This document shows, piece after piece, positions 8,633 through 17,926 of a DNA stretch of 64,000 bases (its first letter is position 1; each line of letters opens with the position of its first letter). Below the pieces are notes generated by a model, which had not been told where the DNA came from, made no database searches, and worked only from the letters and a program-made list of their open reading frames with translations. Origin of the DNA: Nostoc sp. XA010 (lineage in GTDB: Bacteria; Cyanobacteriota; Cyanobacteriia; Cyanobacteriales; Nostocaceae); NCBI RefSeq assembly GCF_020829625.1, contig NZ_JAIVFX010000008.1, forward strand, positions 186,001-250,000. The letters run 5' to 3'. The translations under genes were made by a program, and so were the position numbers.

Positions 8633-10231
8633 TTACAGCCCGACTTGTACGGGGGTGCGGGTGCGTTGTAGCTCATATTCTGCTGTTTTCAGCAGCGATC
8701 GCCCGGTCATTTCTGGTGGCTGAGGCAGCTGTAAAATCTCTAGAATCGTGGGAGCGATGTCGGATAGCTTGCCATCGGTTCGCAGTTCGACATTTGTACC
8801 ATATCCAGGGATTTTAACTCTCTCTCCTTCCACCAAAATTAAGGGGACTGGGTTAGTAGTATGAGCTGTCCAGGGATTACCCCCTTCATCTAGCATATAC
8901 TCAGCGTTCCCGTGGTCAGCAGTAATAATTGTTGTACCACCGACTTTGATAACGCTCTCTAACAAGCGTCCCAAACAGCGATCAACTGTTTCGATTGCTG
9001 TAATGGTAGCGTCGATTTGACCAGTATGCCCTACCATGTCTGGGTTGGCATAGTTAATCACAACTAGGGAATATATAGCCTTTTGAATCGCAGCGATCGC
9101 TACATCTGTAACTGCTGCTGCTGACATCGCTGGGGCATGATCGTAAGTCGCTACCATTGGGCTGCTTACTAGTTCCCGATCTTCTCCAGCAAAAGGTTCT
9201 TCCAGACCCCCATTAAAGAAATAGGTGACGTGGGCATATTTTTCTGTTTCGGCGGTGCGGAATTGATTCAGACCATGATTGGCTATGACTTCTCCCAGAA
9301 TGTTACTGAGATTCTGCGGCTCAAAAGCTACAGCTACGGGTAAGTCTGAATCGTATTGTGTAAACGTGACAAAAGACAGTGGTGTAATTTGCTGTCTTTC
9401 AAAACCGTTAAAAGTGGGACTGACCAAAGCTTGAGTCAGTTGTCTGGAGCGATCGGGGCGGAAGTTGAAAAATATCACCCCATCCCCTGGTTCTATTGCG
9501 CCGGGTGCAATTCTAATGGGGTTGACAAATTCATCTTTTACCCCTTCAGCGTAAGATGCTTGCAGGATTTCCACAGCCCTGCGATTATCAACCAGACCAT
9601 CTTGGGTCATCACATCGTAGGCGCGTTTTACTCGATCCCAACGGTGATCGCGATCCATCGCGTAGTAGCGACCGCTGAGGGTGACTATGCGCCCAATTCC
9701 TGTGCGGTCTATGTAATTTTCCAGCAGTGTGATTGCTCTTACACCGTCAGTTGGGGCGGTGTCACGACCATCGGTGATGGCGTGAATACAAACTTCTGGA
9801 ATTCGCTCTTTCTTGGCTAAGTCAAGTAGTCCGAATAGATGGGTGATATGAGAATGTACCCCTCCCTCAGAACAAAGCCCGACTAGATGCAGCTTACTAT
9901 TCCGAGAGCGAACTTCCTGGCAAATTTTGACGAGTGCTGGGTTTAAGGCAATAGAACCGTCTTCGACCGCATCAGAGATGCGTACCAGTTCTTGCGGTAC
10001 AACTCGCCCAGCACCAATGTTCAAATGACCTACTTCCGAGTTGCCCATTTGACCTTCTGGCAACCCTACGGCTTTTCCTGATGTGCGGATGAGGGTATGC
10101 GGGTAAGCTGCCCATAAACTTTCCACAATGGGAGTTTTAGCAGCAACAATAGCGTTTCCTCGCTTTTCCTCGCAGTAGCCCCATCCGTCTAAAATGACTA
10201 GCACCACAGGAGCAACAGGTGCTTTGGTCAT
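8633..10231 (-). CDS. gpmI: 2,3-bisphosphoglycerate-independent phosphoglycerate mutase
   Basis: A 532-residue, two-metal alkaline-phosphatase-fold enzyme interconverting 3- and 2-phosphoglycerate in glycolysis. The N-terminal metal site is VILDGWGY. The phospho-serine motif is GNSEVGHLNIGAGRVV, with S65 as the acceptor. Later metal ligands are in DGRDT, NYANPDMVGHTG and TADHGNAE. Length is standard. The ATG at 10231 is followed by MTKAPVAPVVLV, typical of cyanobacterial GpmI. secG and the metallopeptidase follow. Confidence 0.97.
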   Translation of the reverse strand: MTKAPVAPVVLVILDGWGYCEEKRGNAIVAAKTPIVESLWAAYPHTLIRTSGKAVGLPEGQMGNSEVGHLNIGAGRVVPQELVRISDAVEDGSIALNPALVKICQEVRSRNSKLHLVGLCSEGGVHSHITHLFGLLDLAKKERIPEVCIHAITDGRDTAPTDGVRAITLLENYIDRTGIGRIVTLSGRYYAMDRDHRWDRVKRAYDVMTQDGLVDNRRAVEILQASYAEGVKDEFVNPIRIAPGAIEPGDGVIFFNFRPDRSRQLTQALVSPTFNGFERQQITPLSFVTFTQYDSDLPVAVAFEPQNLSNILGEVIANHGLNQFRTAETEKYAHVTYFFNGGLEEPFAGEDRELVSSPMVATYDHAPAMSAAAVTDVAIAAIQKAIYSLVVINYANPDMVGHTGQIDATITAIETVDRCLGRLLESVIKVGGTTIITADHGNAEYMLDEGGNPWTAHTTNPVPLILVEGERVKIPGYGTNVELRTDGKLSDIAPTILEILQLPQPPEMTGRSLLKTAEYELQRTRTPVQVGL

Positions 10232-10404
10232 AGTAAAATTGCCCTTTACTTTTTGTAATACCCGAATGATACCACTGCTAAACCACGCCGCAAGTGAATT
10301 TTTGCTTATTAATTTATTTTATGAAAGACTTACAGTTTTTTGAATGATTTTTTAAACTTTAGCAGTTTTTATGTAACGTCGGTTATTGCTAATAACAAAT
10401 AATT

Positions 10405-10438
10405 ACTTAGTAGTAGCATTTTAGCACTACTACTAAGT
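10405..10438 (-). terminator. Strong 12-bp stem-loop after the ABC-F gene
   Basis: ACTTAGTAGTAG and CTACTACTAAGT are perfectly complementary around a 10-base loop. It lies 14 bases past the stop of the minus-strand ABC-F gene. There is no U-tract, only an AT-rich tail, so a terminator or mRNA 3'-end stabiliser is inferred. Confidence 0.5.
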
Positions 10439-10452
10439 CCGTATTCAATCAC

Positions 10453-12138
10453 TTATTTCTTTTTACTGGAAGCTTTTGCAGCTTTTTTAGCAGCTTTTTC
10501 AGCAGCGATCGCAGCTAACTTTGCTTGTTCTTTTTCTTCGGCAATTTTTTGGAGATAGTAATGATAGTCTCCTAAGTAAACGCGGAATTCACCATCACGA
10601 ATTTCGACGATTTTGTTAGCTACTTGAGAAATAAAGTAGCGATCGTGGGAAACTACAATTGCCGTACCATCATAGTTTTTAAGCGCTTCTTCCAGCATTT
10701 CTTTCGCTGGAATATCTAGGTGGTTTGTCGGCTCATCTAGAATTAGTAAGTTCGCGGGACGTAAGAGCATTTTTGCCAACGCCAAACGAGCTTTTTCTCC
10801 TCCACTTAATGCCCCAACTGCCTTAAATACAGTATCACCAGTGAATAAGAAGCGTCCCAAAAGCGTGCGGACTTCTTGATTATCCCAGTCTGGAACTTCA
10901 TCATGGATAGTTTCCATGACAGTTTTCTTCAAATCCAAAGCTTCAGCTTGATTTTGCTCAAAGTAACCGGGAATAACGTTGTGATCGCCTAATTGAACGC
11001 TGCCTTCTGTGGGTGGTTCCATCCCCATAATTACGCGCAGAAGGGTAGATTTTCCAGCACCATTCGGGCCAAGAAAAGCAATGCGATCGCCTCTTTCAAT
11101 TAGCAGATTTGCTGCCAAAAACAAGATTTTATCACCATAAAGATGAGTTAAATCTTTAATGTCCACTACCTCGCGTCCGCTACGAGGTGCAGGCGGAAAA
11201 CGGAAGTGTAGAGTTCTTACCCCAGCAATGGGTGCTTCAATGCGCTCAATTTTGTCGAGTTGCTTTTCCCGGCTTTTTGCCTGGGTACTGCGGGTAGCAC
11301 TGGCGCGAAATCTATCAACAAAGGTTTGCTGTTTCTCTAATTCTTTCTGTTGGCGTTCGTAAGCACTCAGTTGTGCTGATTGACTTTCGGCTTTTTGTTC
11401 CAAATATGCTGAGTAGTTACCAAGGTAGGTACTAGAAACACCACGTTCAGTTTCCACAATTTGGGTGCAGAGGCGGTCTAGGAACTCCCGGTCATGGGAG
11501 ACTATTACCATCGGCGTAACCAGCCCTCTGAGGTAATTTTCCAACCACTCAATGGTTTCTAAATCTAGGTGGTTAGTCGGTTCATCCAGCAGCAACAAGT
11601 CGGGTTTTTGCAGGAGAATCTTACCTAAACTCATCCGCATTTGCCAACCACCACTGAAGGCACTGACGAGGCGATCGCCATCTTCTAGCCCAAACCCCAT
11701 CTCTGGTAAAATTTTCCCGATGCGTGCATCTAAGTTGTAGCCATCCAAGGCTTCAAATTTGCGCTGCAAGCGATCCAACTTGTCGATCAGTCGATCCAGT
11801 TCCTCTGGGCTAGCCGTTTCCATCTCTTGTGGCACATGCGCCAGAGATAACTGTACTTCGTTGGCTTCTTTAAAGACAGTCCAAAATTCTTCTCTAACGG
11901 TACGGGTGGGGTCTACTTCAAACTCTTGGTTGAGGTAGGCTATGTGTAAGCTATTAGGACGAATAATTACGCCAGAGGTGGGTTCCGTTTCCCCAGAAAT
12001 GATCTTTAACTGGGTGGATTTTCCAGCACCGTTGACACCGACTAAGCCAATGCGATCGCCTGGTTTAACTTCCCAGTTGATATCTTTGAGAACTTCGCCT
12101 GTGGGATAAATTTTACTTATATGTTCTAGTCGCAGCAT
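10453..12138 (-). CDS. ABC-F family ATP-binding protein
   Basis: A 561-residue protein with two ABC cassettes and no membrane segment. The Walker A motifs are GVNGAGKST and GPNGAGKST, the signatures SAFSGGWQMR and GALSGGEKARL, and the Walker B motifs LLLLDEPTNHLD and LLILDEPTNHLD. The linker between cassettes is charged and helical (ERQQKELEKQQTFVDRFRAS). ABC-F proteins act on the ribosome (translation factors or antibiotic protection). The subfamily (Uup/EttA-like) cannot be fixed by eye. The C-terminus is a Lys/Ala-rich tail. Confidence 0.92.
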   Translation of the reverse strand: MLRLEHISKIYPTGEVLKDINWEVKPGDRIGLVGVNGAGKSTQLKIISGETEPTSGVIIRPNSLHIAYLNQEFEVDPTRTVREEFWTVFKEANEVQLSLAHVPQEMETASPEELDRLIDKLDRLQRKFEALDGYNLDARIGKILPEMGFGLEDGDRLVSAFSGGWQMRMSLGKILLQKPDLLLLDEPTNHLDLETIEWLENYLRGLVTPMVIVSHDREFLDRLCTQIVETERGVSSTYLGNYSAYLEQKAESQSAQLSAYERQQKELEKQQTFVDRFRASATRSTQAKSREKQLDKIERIEAPIAGVRTLHFRFPPAPRSGREVVDIKDLTHLYGDKILFLAANLLIERGDRIAFLGPNGAGKSTLLRVIMGMEPPTEGSVQLGDHNVIPGYFEQNQAEALDLKKTVMETIHDEVPDWDNQEVRTLLGRFLFTGDTVFKAVGALSGGEKARLALAKMLLRPANLLILDEPTNHLDIPAKEMLEEALKNYDGTAIVVSHDRYFISQVANKIVEIRDGEFRVYLGDYHYYLQKIAEEKEQAKLAAIAAEKAAKKAAKASSKKK

Positions 12139-12293
12139 TAAGTTTCTCTCAGGTAGGGAGTGGGTGGTTGAGGACGAAGTACTAACACCGCCTCTAATAT
12201 TAACAAAAATTAACTATAAATTCGTCGTGATCAAGTTTGGAAGCCGCAAACCAAATTTGGCTTGAGCCACGGATAAAATTTACCACATCTATC

Positions 12294-12608
12294 TCAAGGC
12301 TGGCTTTGTGTTACTCGTCTAACTTCTTCGACACTCAAATCTAACGCCTGTGCTACTTGTTCTACAGTTAACCCTGCTGCCAACATCGCTGGTACTGCTT
12401 TTAGTTTCCCTTCAACCTTACCTTATTCAATGCCTTGTTCAACACCTTCTTGAAAGGCTTCCTGATAAAATCTAGTTTGCTTTAACTCGCTTAAGCTAAA
12501 CATTTGCTCGATCTCCTCCCTACTCATTGTGGGAAACTTGTAAGCCAAAATAGTTTCTATAAATTGTAATAATTGTTGCTGTTTTGATGGTGAGTTTATC
12601 TCTGACTG
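12294..12608 (-). pseudogene. Rpn/DUF2887-type nuclease, 3' exon interrupted by the intron
   Basis: The minus strand reads SPSKQQQLLQFIETILAYKF, then PTMSREEIEQMFSLSELKQT, the typical C-terminal helix of Rpn/PD-(D/E)XK family putative transposases. It continues through an in-frame TAA at 12423-12425 into GKVEGKLKAVPAMLAAGLT and ends at TGA 12294-12296. The 5' part lies at 13991-14405, beyond the intron. The premature stop plus N-terminal loss make it a pseudogene. Confidence 0.75.
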
Positions 12609-13990
12609 GTTGAGTCGATGGGGGATATTATTCCCCGCACCTCTCAGTTAAATCTGGGCGTGCGACTTTCACCGCACCCAGCTTCCGATGTTCTTAGCTT
12701 TGCGCCTTTGCTCATGTGTTCGTAATCGTGGCAACTCTCATGAATTGCTTCCAGATTATTTTTCTTCCAGTTGGTGTGATTTTCATCGATGTGATGCAGG
12801 TGAATCCGTTCTTCATCGATGAACTTTAAGCCGCAGGAGGCACATCTATGGTTTTGCTTCTTAAGAGCAATAGAGGTTTCGCCGTCATAGAGTTTACTGT
12901 TACGTTCACTCCAGTAGGCTGTATCTCCGTTGTAAGGTGATTTAGTTCCTTTGACAGAAGCGTGTTTGTTTTCGGAGTAAGAAACTGCTGGGAATGCTTT
13001 GTCTAGTAATTTCTTGCTAGAGTCGCGATTTTTCTTGGTTTCCTTGTTGAATACCGTGTAAGCTCTTTTTTGGATGTGGTATAACGAGTTTCTAGACCCG
13101 TCCATCTTGCAGAACTTATGGTAATTTCTCCATCCTCTAACTACAGCGGCTAATTTCTTAGCCTTTGTGGTAGCACCATAATTCGAGTTGTTGACGATGT
13201 GTTTTACTTTCTTACGGAACGCTTTAAAGTTGTCCACTGAGGGAGTACTTTTGAACTTTTCGTTTTTCTGGACTTTGAAGTGCCAGCCGAGGAAATCAAA
13301 CCCATCTGTCGCGGCGGTAACTTTGGTTTTCTTTTGGCTTACATTCATTCCGCGTTTGCGGAGGAACTCGCTGATTCTTTCAAGTATCTCTGTTGCATCA
13401 TCTTCGGGTCGGAGTATAATAACCATGTCATCCGCGTATCGGATTGATGGTTCGACAGTTTTTTCTGCCGATGTTTTAGGTGTAATCCTTTTACCCTCAC
13501 AATATTGAGAGTGGTATCTGTAAATACTCTCGATTCCGTTGAGCGCAATATTAGCTAGTAATGGGCTGACCACTCCCCCTTGGGGCGTTCCTTGTTCAGG
13601 GAATTCTGGGTTAACTCCTGCCTTGAGGCATCGGAAAATACCGAGTTTTAAGCCTTTGGGGGCGATGAGTTCGTCCATTATTGCTGAGTGATTAATCCTG
13701 TCGAAACACTTCTCGATAGACTAGGTTGCTTTTTTAGACCCGGTTTCACCTCCCTGTTAGCGCCAGTGTCAACCCGCAACGGCTGTCTGATTGCGCCCAG
13801 TTAAGAGCTTCACTCTACAAGAACCGAGCTTGTTCGGTGTGGGCAGGTAAGGAGTCAATTCTGAGTCTGAATGGCAAGACTTACACTTGCATCTGACCGA
13901 GAGTTCAGCCTTTATGACAGTAATCTGCTGTCGGGCTGGCTTAGTTATGTACGGGCTATTTACCGTGATTCACTAAGCAACGAATCGCAC
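12609..13990 (-). mobile_element. Degenerate group II intron
   Basis: On the minus strand the element begins GTGCGATTCG (13990), matching the GUGYG intron start. Domain V is recognisable at about 12630-12690 (AGCTGGGTGCGGTGAAAGTC, paired with GCACGCCCAG). A domain VI stem, GGGGA/TCCCC, follows. The total of about 1.38 kb is short for an ORF-bearing intron. The RT N-terminus and part of the ribozyme core appear deleted. The exact 3' boundary is uncertain by a few bases: reading-frame continuity of the exons does not agree perfectly with an AC end. Confidence 0.75.
12644..13678 (-). pseudogene. Group II intron maturase/reverse transcriptase, N-terminally truncated, with HNH domain
   Basis: The open frame of 344 residues holds RT motif 4 (QGTPQGGVVSPLLAN), the catalytic YADD at residues 81-84, the DFLGWHF start of the maturase X region, and a C-terminal HNH nuclease (CASCG, HLHHIDENHTN, HESCH). 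Upstream in the same frame SIEKCFDRINHSAI, the RT motif 2/3 region, is preceded by an in-frame TAG, so RT0-RT2 are lost. The 3' end of the ORF overlaps domain V, as in several cyanobacterial introns. It is unlikely to be functional. Confidence 0.82.
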
Positions 13991-14405
13991 TAGTTCTATC
14001 TATCAACTCCCTTGCTTGTGCGATCGCTATATCATCGGTTGCAATTACTAATTTAGTAGTTGCAATGCCAATTGGAAGCGATACAGCCTCACCTAATTCA
14101 TCCAAATAAATGCGCCTGACGCGCCCACTTGTAAAAAAATCACGATAATGTTTGATATCTCCTGTATCTACATTCCTGTTGGGGTATAAAACCACAGCAC
14201 CCCAGTCATTTGATGGTTGATTCTGACGGAGGTATAAACATATTTCTGCAATTAGCCGTGAATAAATTTCCCCATCAGCTTGAAATTGCACTTCAACAAA
14301 GTAAATCGGGTTCTCGCTTCCTTGTGTAGGTAGAAACACACCATCTATTGTGAAGGCTGTTTGTTTGATTTCAACTGATGAAAATAACAGCCAGTAAAAT
14401 ACCCT
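13991..14405 (-). pseudogene. Rpn/DUF2887-type nuclease, 5' exon, also internally deleted
   Basis: The frame reads VFYWLLFSSVEIKQTAFTID, then GVFLPTQGSENPIYFVEVQF (catalytic ExQ of the PD-(D/E)XK core), and on to SNDWGAVVLYP and GRVRRIYLDELGE, ending RTS at the intron. Compared with intact relatives, about 35 residues between the N-terminal FYWLF and SVEIKQ are missing. Intact members are linked to recombination and transposon-like spread of the family. Confidence 0.78.
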
Positions 14406-14623
14406 ATCACTGGCGATTAGAAATCGCAGCTATACAGACAAAACCCACGGAGGTGGGTTTAATAGTGATAGTAAAAATGAAAATATAACCGTAACAAAAG
14501 AGTTGCTGTCAACGGGAGCAGGTAGAACGGATTCTCAACTTGACATTGATGGTGGCTGCGGTTTTGACAAATCCTACTTTCCCTTAACTTGTCACCAATA
14601 ATTTCATCTTCAAGTGGGAAAAC
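14406..14623. repeat. Intergenic region with short palindromes
   Basis: GCGATTAGAAATCGC (near 14414) and AAACCCACGGAGGTGGGTTT (near 14441) are small inverted repeats of the dispersed type seen in Nostoc spacers. No gene is supported. Confidence 0.5.
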
Positions 14624-15436
14624 TTAGAGTGCCAAAGCTTTAAACGACATATAAACCGCTAAAATAATCAGTAAAAATGTAAACAAAAATCTGACTAAAT
14701 TATCTGACAGTTTCGGCAAAAGTCTAGCGCCATAATTTGCTCCCAATAGCGATCCTACTCCCAACATCAATCCTGGTAATATCAATACATTAGTAGAATC
14801 TGCGATTACATAACGACTAACTGCCCATAAAGAAATTAATACAATAGCTCCGTAGCTGGTTTGTACAGATTGTTTAATTGGCATCTTAAGAAGCAGAACT
14901 TGCAGGGGAACCATGACAATACCCCCACCTACTCCAAACAAACCCGATAAAATTCCAGCAATTAGTCCAATGCCTTGAGTTTTTAAAATTGGCGTTGAAT
15001 CTCCTGGGCTTTGAGGAGACTCAATTTTTGCGGCTTGTTTTTCATCTTTTTGCAGTTTATTTTTTAAATTTATTAGCCAGATTGCCGTTATCTGGAGAGC
15101 AGAAAAACTTAATAATAGCCATTTACTAGGTAAAGCCCTAGCAATGTTCACTCCTATTTCAGTTGTTAGCATTGCCGGGAATGTTAACAAGGAGACCGTT
15201 TCAAGTTTAAATGACTTCATTTGCCAATTCTGGATTGTCCCAGAAATTGCTCCAAAGGTAATTGCAACTAAGCTAGTTGCAAGCGACTGAATGGGTGATG
15301 CTCCAACTGCTGCAAGCGCTGGAACATAAAGTAAACCGCCTCCAATACCAAGGAGAGCGGAAATAATGCCCACCACTATGCCAATCGGAAATAAATGTAA
15401 CACGCTTAAAATACTGCTAACATTTACTGGTGCCAT
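14624..15436 (-). CDS. Sulfite exporter TauE/SafE family permease
   Basis: A 270-residue membrane protein with two homologous halves. Each opens with the glycine-rich TauE motif: GIISALLGIGGGLLYVPAL near residue 20 and GILSGLFGVGGGIVMVPLQ near residue 160. About eight hydrophobic segments are present, with a charged cytoplasmic loop between halves. The family exports sulfite, sulfoacetate or similar organic anions. The substrate here is unknown. It is monocistronic, flanked by degraded DNA. Confidence 0.88.
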   Translation of the reverse strand: MAPVNVSSILSVLHLFPIGIVVGIISALLGIGGGLLYVPALAAVGASPIQSLATSLVAITFGAISGTIQNWQMKSFKLETVSLLTFPAMLTTEIGVNIARALPSKWLLLSFSALQITAIWLINLKNKLQKDEKQAAKIESPQSPGDSTPILKTQGIGLIAGILSGLFGVGGGIVMVPLQVLLLKMPIKQSVQTSYGAIVLISLWAVSRYVIADSTNVLILPGLMLGVGSLLGANYGARLLPKLSDNLVRFLFTFLLIILAVYMSFKALAL

Positions 15437-15549
15437 GCTAATAATTATAAAAAAAGAAGAGTAGAGAGCATCTTAATCAGTGATGGACAATTGCCACCTT
15501 TTAATCATTTGTATATTGGTAATTGGCAACTGACCATTGAGGAAATAAA

Positions 15550-15804
15550 TTAAATAAGAGAAGAAAAATTAGGCTGTGATTGCTGTTGCATAGCTTCATA
15601 ATATCGCTCTGGCGCGAGAGATTCTTCGCCATTATTTCCACGTACATGTAAGTGTATAATAGAAGCACCACTTATAACTGCCTCTTGAGCCGATTGCGCT
15701 TGATCTTCTGGCGTTAATGGAACAGGAGCTATTGCTCTATTAGTACGGTGTCCAGTGATTGCACAAGTGATAATAACAGGTTGCTTAGGCAATTGAGAAA
15801 ATCC
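15550..15804 (-). pseudogene. DUF849 (beta-keto acid cleavage enzyme) N-terminal fragment
   Basis: About 84 residues from the ATG at 15804. KQPVIITCAITGHRT and SGASIIHLHVRGNNGE match the first two beta strands and the zinc-binding HLH of the BKACE TIM barrel, which normally has about 280-310 residues. The frame stops after QQQSQPNFSSLI and no continuation is seen in the 113 bases before the TauE gene. It is a truncated relic. A longer frame to 15858 adds a hydrophobic stretch of doubtful meaning. Confidence 0.6.
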
Positions 15805-15858
15805 CATATTTATACAGTTTATAAAAGTTAAAAATATTACAATTAAGCACCACTTCAA

Positions 15859-16119
15859 ACATATTTTAGACCTAAATAGTAAGATATTTGTCTTGTGAGG
15901 GTTTCAGTAATTTAATTCCACCAACTACCTATTCTCTGAAACCCAGATATAGTAATGAATTAAGTATCCTTAAGCTTTGCTTGACGAATCAGCTTTTACT
16001 TTTACAATTAGTGTGTATAAAAAGTTATTAATGCAGCAAATATTACTTAAATCGATATTAACTAATATTAGTAGTACCAGTATATTTAAGATAGTGGTTA
16101 AGCTTACTTAGGTAACTAC
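15859..16119. other. Intergenic region with a 9-bp inverted repeat
   Basis: GGGTTTCAG (about 15899) and CTGAAACCC (about 15938) could pair across a loop of about 30 bases. The region is otherwise AT-rich. It may serve the small ORFs that follow. Confidence 0.3.
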
Positions 16120-16287
16120 GTGGCTAAAATCCAGCAAGCACGAGACTCGCACGCACGGGATGAGACTAATGCAATGCTGACGGCTTATCGCGCATCTGCC
16201 GAAATTATGGACAAAACACTGCTCCCAGGCGCTGATGAGTTAGATAAGATAAATCTGCAAGCTTTAGAAGATGCCTCCTATACCTAA
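16120..16287 (+). CDS. Small ORF, unknown (55 aa)
   Basis: A GTG-started frame encoding a charged helical peptide (VAKIQQARDSHARDETNAML, ending LQALEDASYT). It was not recognised. The case for it rests on protein-like composition and on overlap by 17 bases with a second small frame of similar size. No good ribosome-binding site is visible. Confidence 0.38.
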   Translation: MAKIQQARDSHARDETNAMLTAYRASAEIMDKTLLPGADELDKINLQALEDASYT

Positions 16288-16450
16288 TCAAAAAGCCTTT
16301 GATATTAACCAAGCAGCGTTCGAGAAAGTAATTGAGCAAGGTTTTCGTGATGTCGAAGGTTTCGAGATTACAACTTCAGTGGAGGTGAGTGCGATCGCGC
16401 TTTTAAATTTATTTGGGCTAATGCCGCGTATCAAAGAATACTCTATTTAA
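16271..16450 (+). CDS. Small ORF, unknown (59 aa)
   Basis: Starts at an ATG inside the end of the preceding small frame and encodes MPPIPNQKAFDINQAAFEKV, then FEITTSVEVSAIALLNLF and MPRIKEYSI. It contains a HIP1-like GTGCGATCGCG. It was not recognised. The paired overlapping layout resembles small toxin-antitoxin or phage-derived gene pairs but nothing more specific supports that. Confidence 0.4.
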   Translation: MPPIPNQKAFDINQAAFEKVIEQGFRDVEGFEITTSVEVSAIALLNLFGLMPRIKEYSI

Positions 16451-16891
16451 AAAGACAGAGGGGATAAGGAGGCATTCGTGAGAGGTTAAAGTCAGATACC
16501 ATTTGTTAATAAGCAAGAGTACTCAAAATATGGCTGAAAAGCGGGGTTGGAAACACAATTTTTGAGCAGGCGATGCCTGCGGCGGGCTACGCCTACACGT
16601 AATCTAGATACGCATCATTCATTCTTGACCTATAATTCCAGTACAAGAGTTAACTTGATACCTCTGCTTCTTCCAAATTTTCAGCATAATTCTAATTGAC
16701 AAAAATAAGATTATCTTAACCTCTCACCTATGGGTTGAGTCCAATACAGACCTAACCCCCAGCCCCTTCCCTACTAGCGTTAGGGAGTAAAGTTCAAAGC
16801 CTCTCTCCTTTTAGGAGAGAGGTCAGAATGTATTGCATACAAACGAGAAACGTTATATTTTAATGATCTCAATTCAATTCTGAACAAATAT
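16451..16891. repeat. Spacer with palindromic and cytosine-rich dispersed repeats
   Basis: At 16562-16605 lies a GGCGATGCCTGCGGCGGGCTACGCC-type palindromic repeat. At about 16750-16830 lies the CCTAACCCCCAGCCCCTTCCC / CCTCTCTCCTTTTAGGAGAGAG element common at gene ends in cyanobacteria, with CTCTCTCC/GGAGAGAG pairing. It may terminate the minus-strand XRE gene poorly or plus-strand transcripts. No larger gene is supported. Confidence 0.55.
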
Positions 16892-17254
16892 TCAACTAGC
16901 CTTCGCTTCATCTCCAGACGCTTCAGCCACAGCCGCCAATCTATCTGCCGCAGCTTGGACAATTTGAGCCACTTGGGCCAAAGGCATGTGCTGGATTTGT
17001 CTCAGAATCAGACTCAAATCTGAAGTTTCTGCAATTGGCTTGCCATCCAGACAGCTAAGTAACTCCTGGAGTGTGTAACCCGCTCTCGCTGCGATTTTTG
17101 CTAAATATTCCGTATCTGGCACATTCACGCCCTTTTCCCACAACTGAACAGCAGTAGCAGAAACTCCCAAAAGCTTGCCAAACGCTCGCTGGCTCATTGA
17201 ACCACGAGCTAGCTTGATGATTTCAATCAGTTTTTCTCTGCTTTCGATGTTCAC
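16892..17254 (-). CDS. XRE-family helix-turn-helix regulator
   Basis: A 120-residue protein. The N-terminal HTH spans about residues 18-70 (MSQRAFGKLLGVSATAVQLWEKG, with recognition helix SATAVQLWE). The C-terminal tail is Ala-rich and helical (QVAQIVQAAADRLAAVAEAS), probably a dimerisation or partner segment. It is divergent from the unknown gene at 17448, with 193 bases between the starts, and a candidate operator there suggests autoregulation. Its target is unknown. Confidence 0.82.
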   Translation of the reverse strand: MNIESREKLIEIIKLARGSMSQRAFGKLLGVSATAVQLWEKGVNVPDTEYLAKIAARAGYTLQELLSCLDGKPIAETSDLSLILRQIQHMPLAQVAQIVQAAADRLAAVAEASGDEAKAS

Positions 17255-17447
17255 TGCTTATATAGCTAGCCAAGTGTATTTACAAGTTTAGTAAGGAAGT
17301 CCTAAAAGTAAAGTTTTAGCTTGACAAGCTTCATTGTTAATAATAAATTAAAATGATTATTGTAATACTGCAATAAAACTTGCAATATTGATATAAAAAT
17401 TTCAATCACATTAACGGTACTAATGCCGACAATATAAAGGGTGCATC
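17255..17447. promoter_or_regulatory. Divergent promoter region with ATTG/CAAT repeats
   Basis: AT-rich spacer between divergent genes. ATTGTAATACTGCAAT (about 17358) and TTGCAATATTGATAT (about 17382) are partly palindromic and share TGCAATA in direct repeat. They are plausible binding sites for the adjacent XRE protein. This is inference only. Confidence 0.35.
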
Positions 17448-17891
17448 ATGTTTGGCAAGCCACGCAAAACTAATCAATATCGCCGCAAGGGTCGAAATCT
17501 TATAGCCACTAATAAAATTAAACCAGAACAGTGGCACATTTCAAACGCGGAGGTAAAAGAAGCTCTGAAACCCAAAGGTCATGATGTTAAGCAAATCAAA
17601 AAAATCCACCGCCTGAAGCATCAAGTGTGTATTTCCTACTGGGATAATCAAGGCAACGTGTGTAGCAGCTTTTTTAGCTACCGGATTTTTGCGCGTTGGC
17701 AAGAAGAACCAGAAAAGTTAATTTATACCTGCCAAAACCTCAAGGAATGGGCGAAGCTAAATTACGTTATGAAGTACGAATTTGCCTATTACCATGATCC
17801 TAGTGAAATGGAAGATGCACTCTACGGGATATTAGAAAACCACCTGTGTGTGTTAAAAGCAACAGTACAACAAGTGGTTTTACAACAATAG
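17448..17891 (+). CDS. Conserved-looking hypothetical protein (147 aa)
   Basis: A basic protein with a Lys/Arg-rich N-terminus (MFGKPRKTNQYRRKGRNLIA) and aromatic-rich middle (VCISYWDNQGNVCSSFFSYR). It is soluble, with no signal or membrane segment. It was not recognised. The ATG at 17448 follows AAAGGGTGCATC, an acceptable SD (AAAGGG). The divergent XRE gene may regulate it. Confidence 0.6.
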   Translation: MFGKPRKTNQYRRKGRNLIATNKIKPEQWHISNAEVKEALKPKGHDVKQIKKIHRLKHQVCISYWDNQGNVCSSFFSYRIFARWQEEPEKLIYTCQNLKEWAKLNYVMKYEFAYYHDPSEMEDALYGILENHLCVLKATVQQVVLQQ

Positions 17892-17926
17892 TTTCAGTGA
17901 GTGGTATTTAGCCCAGGAAGATCCCC

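Noticed and set aside
9356..9820. 154-aa plus-strand ORF inside gpmI
   Set aside because: Antisense shadow of a complete, highly conserved enzyme gene.
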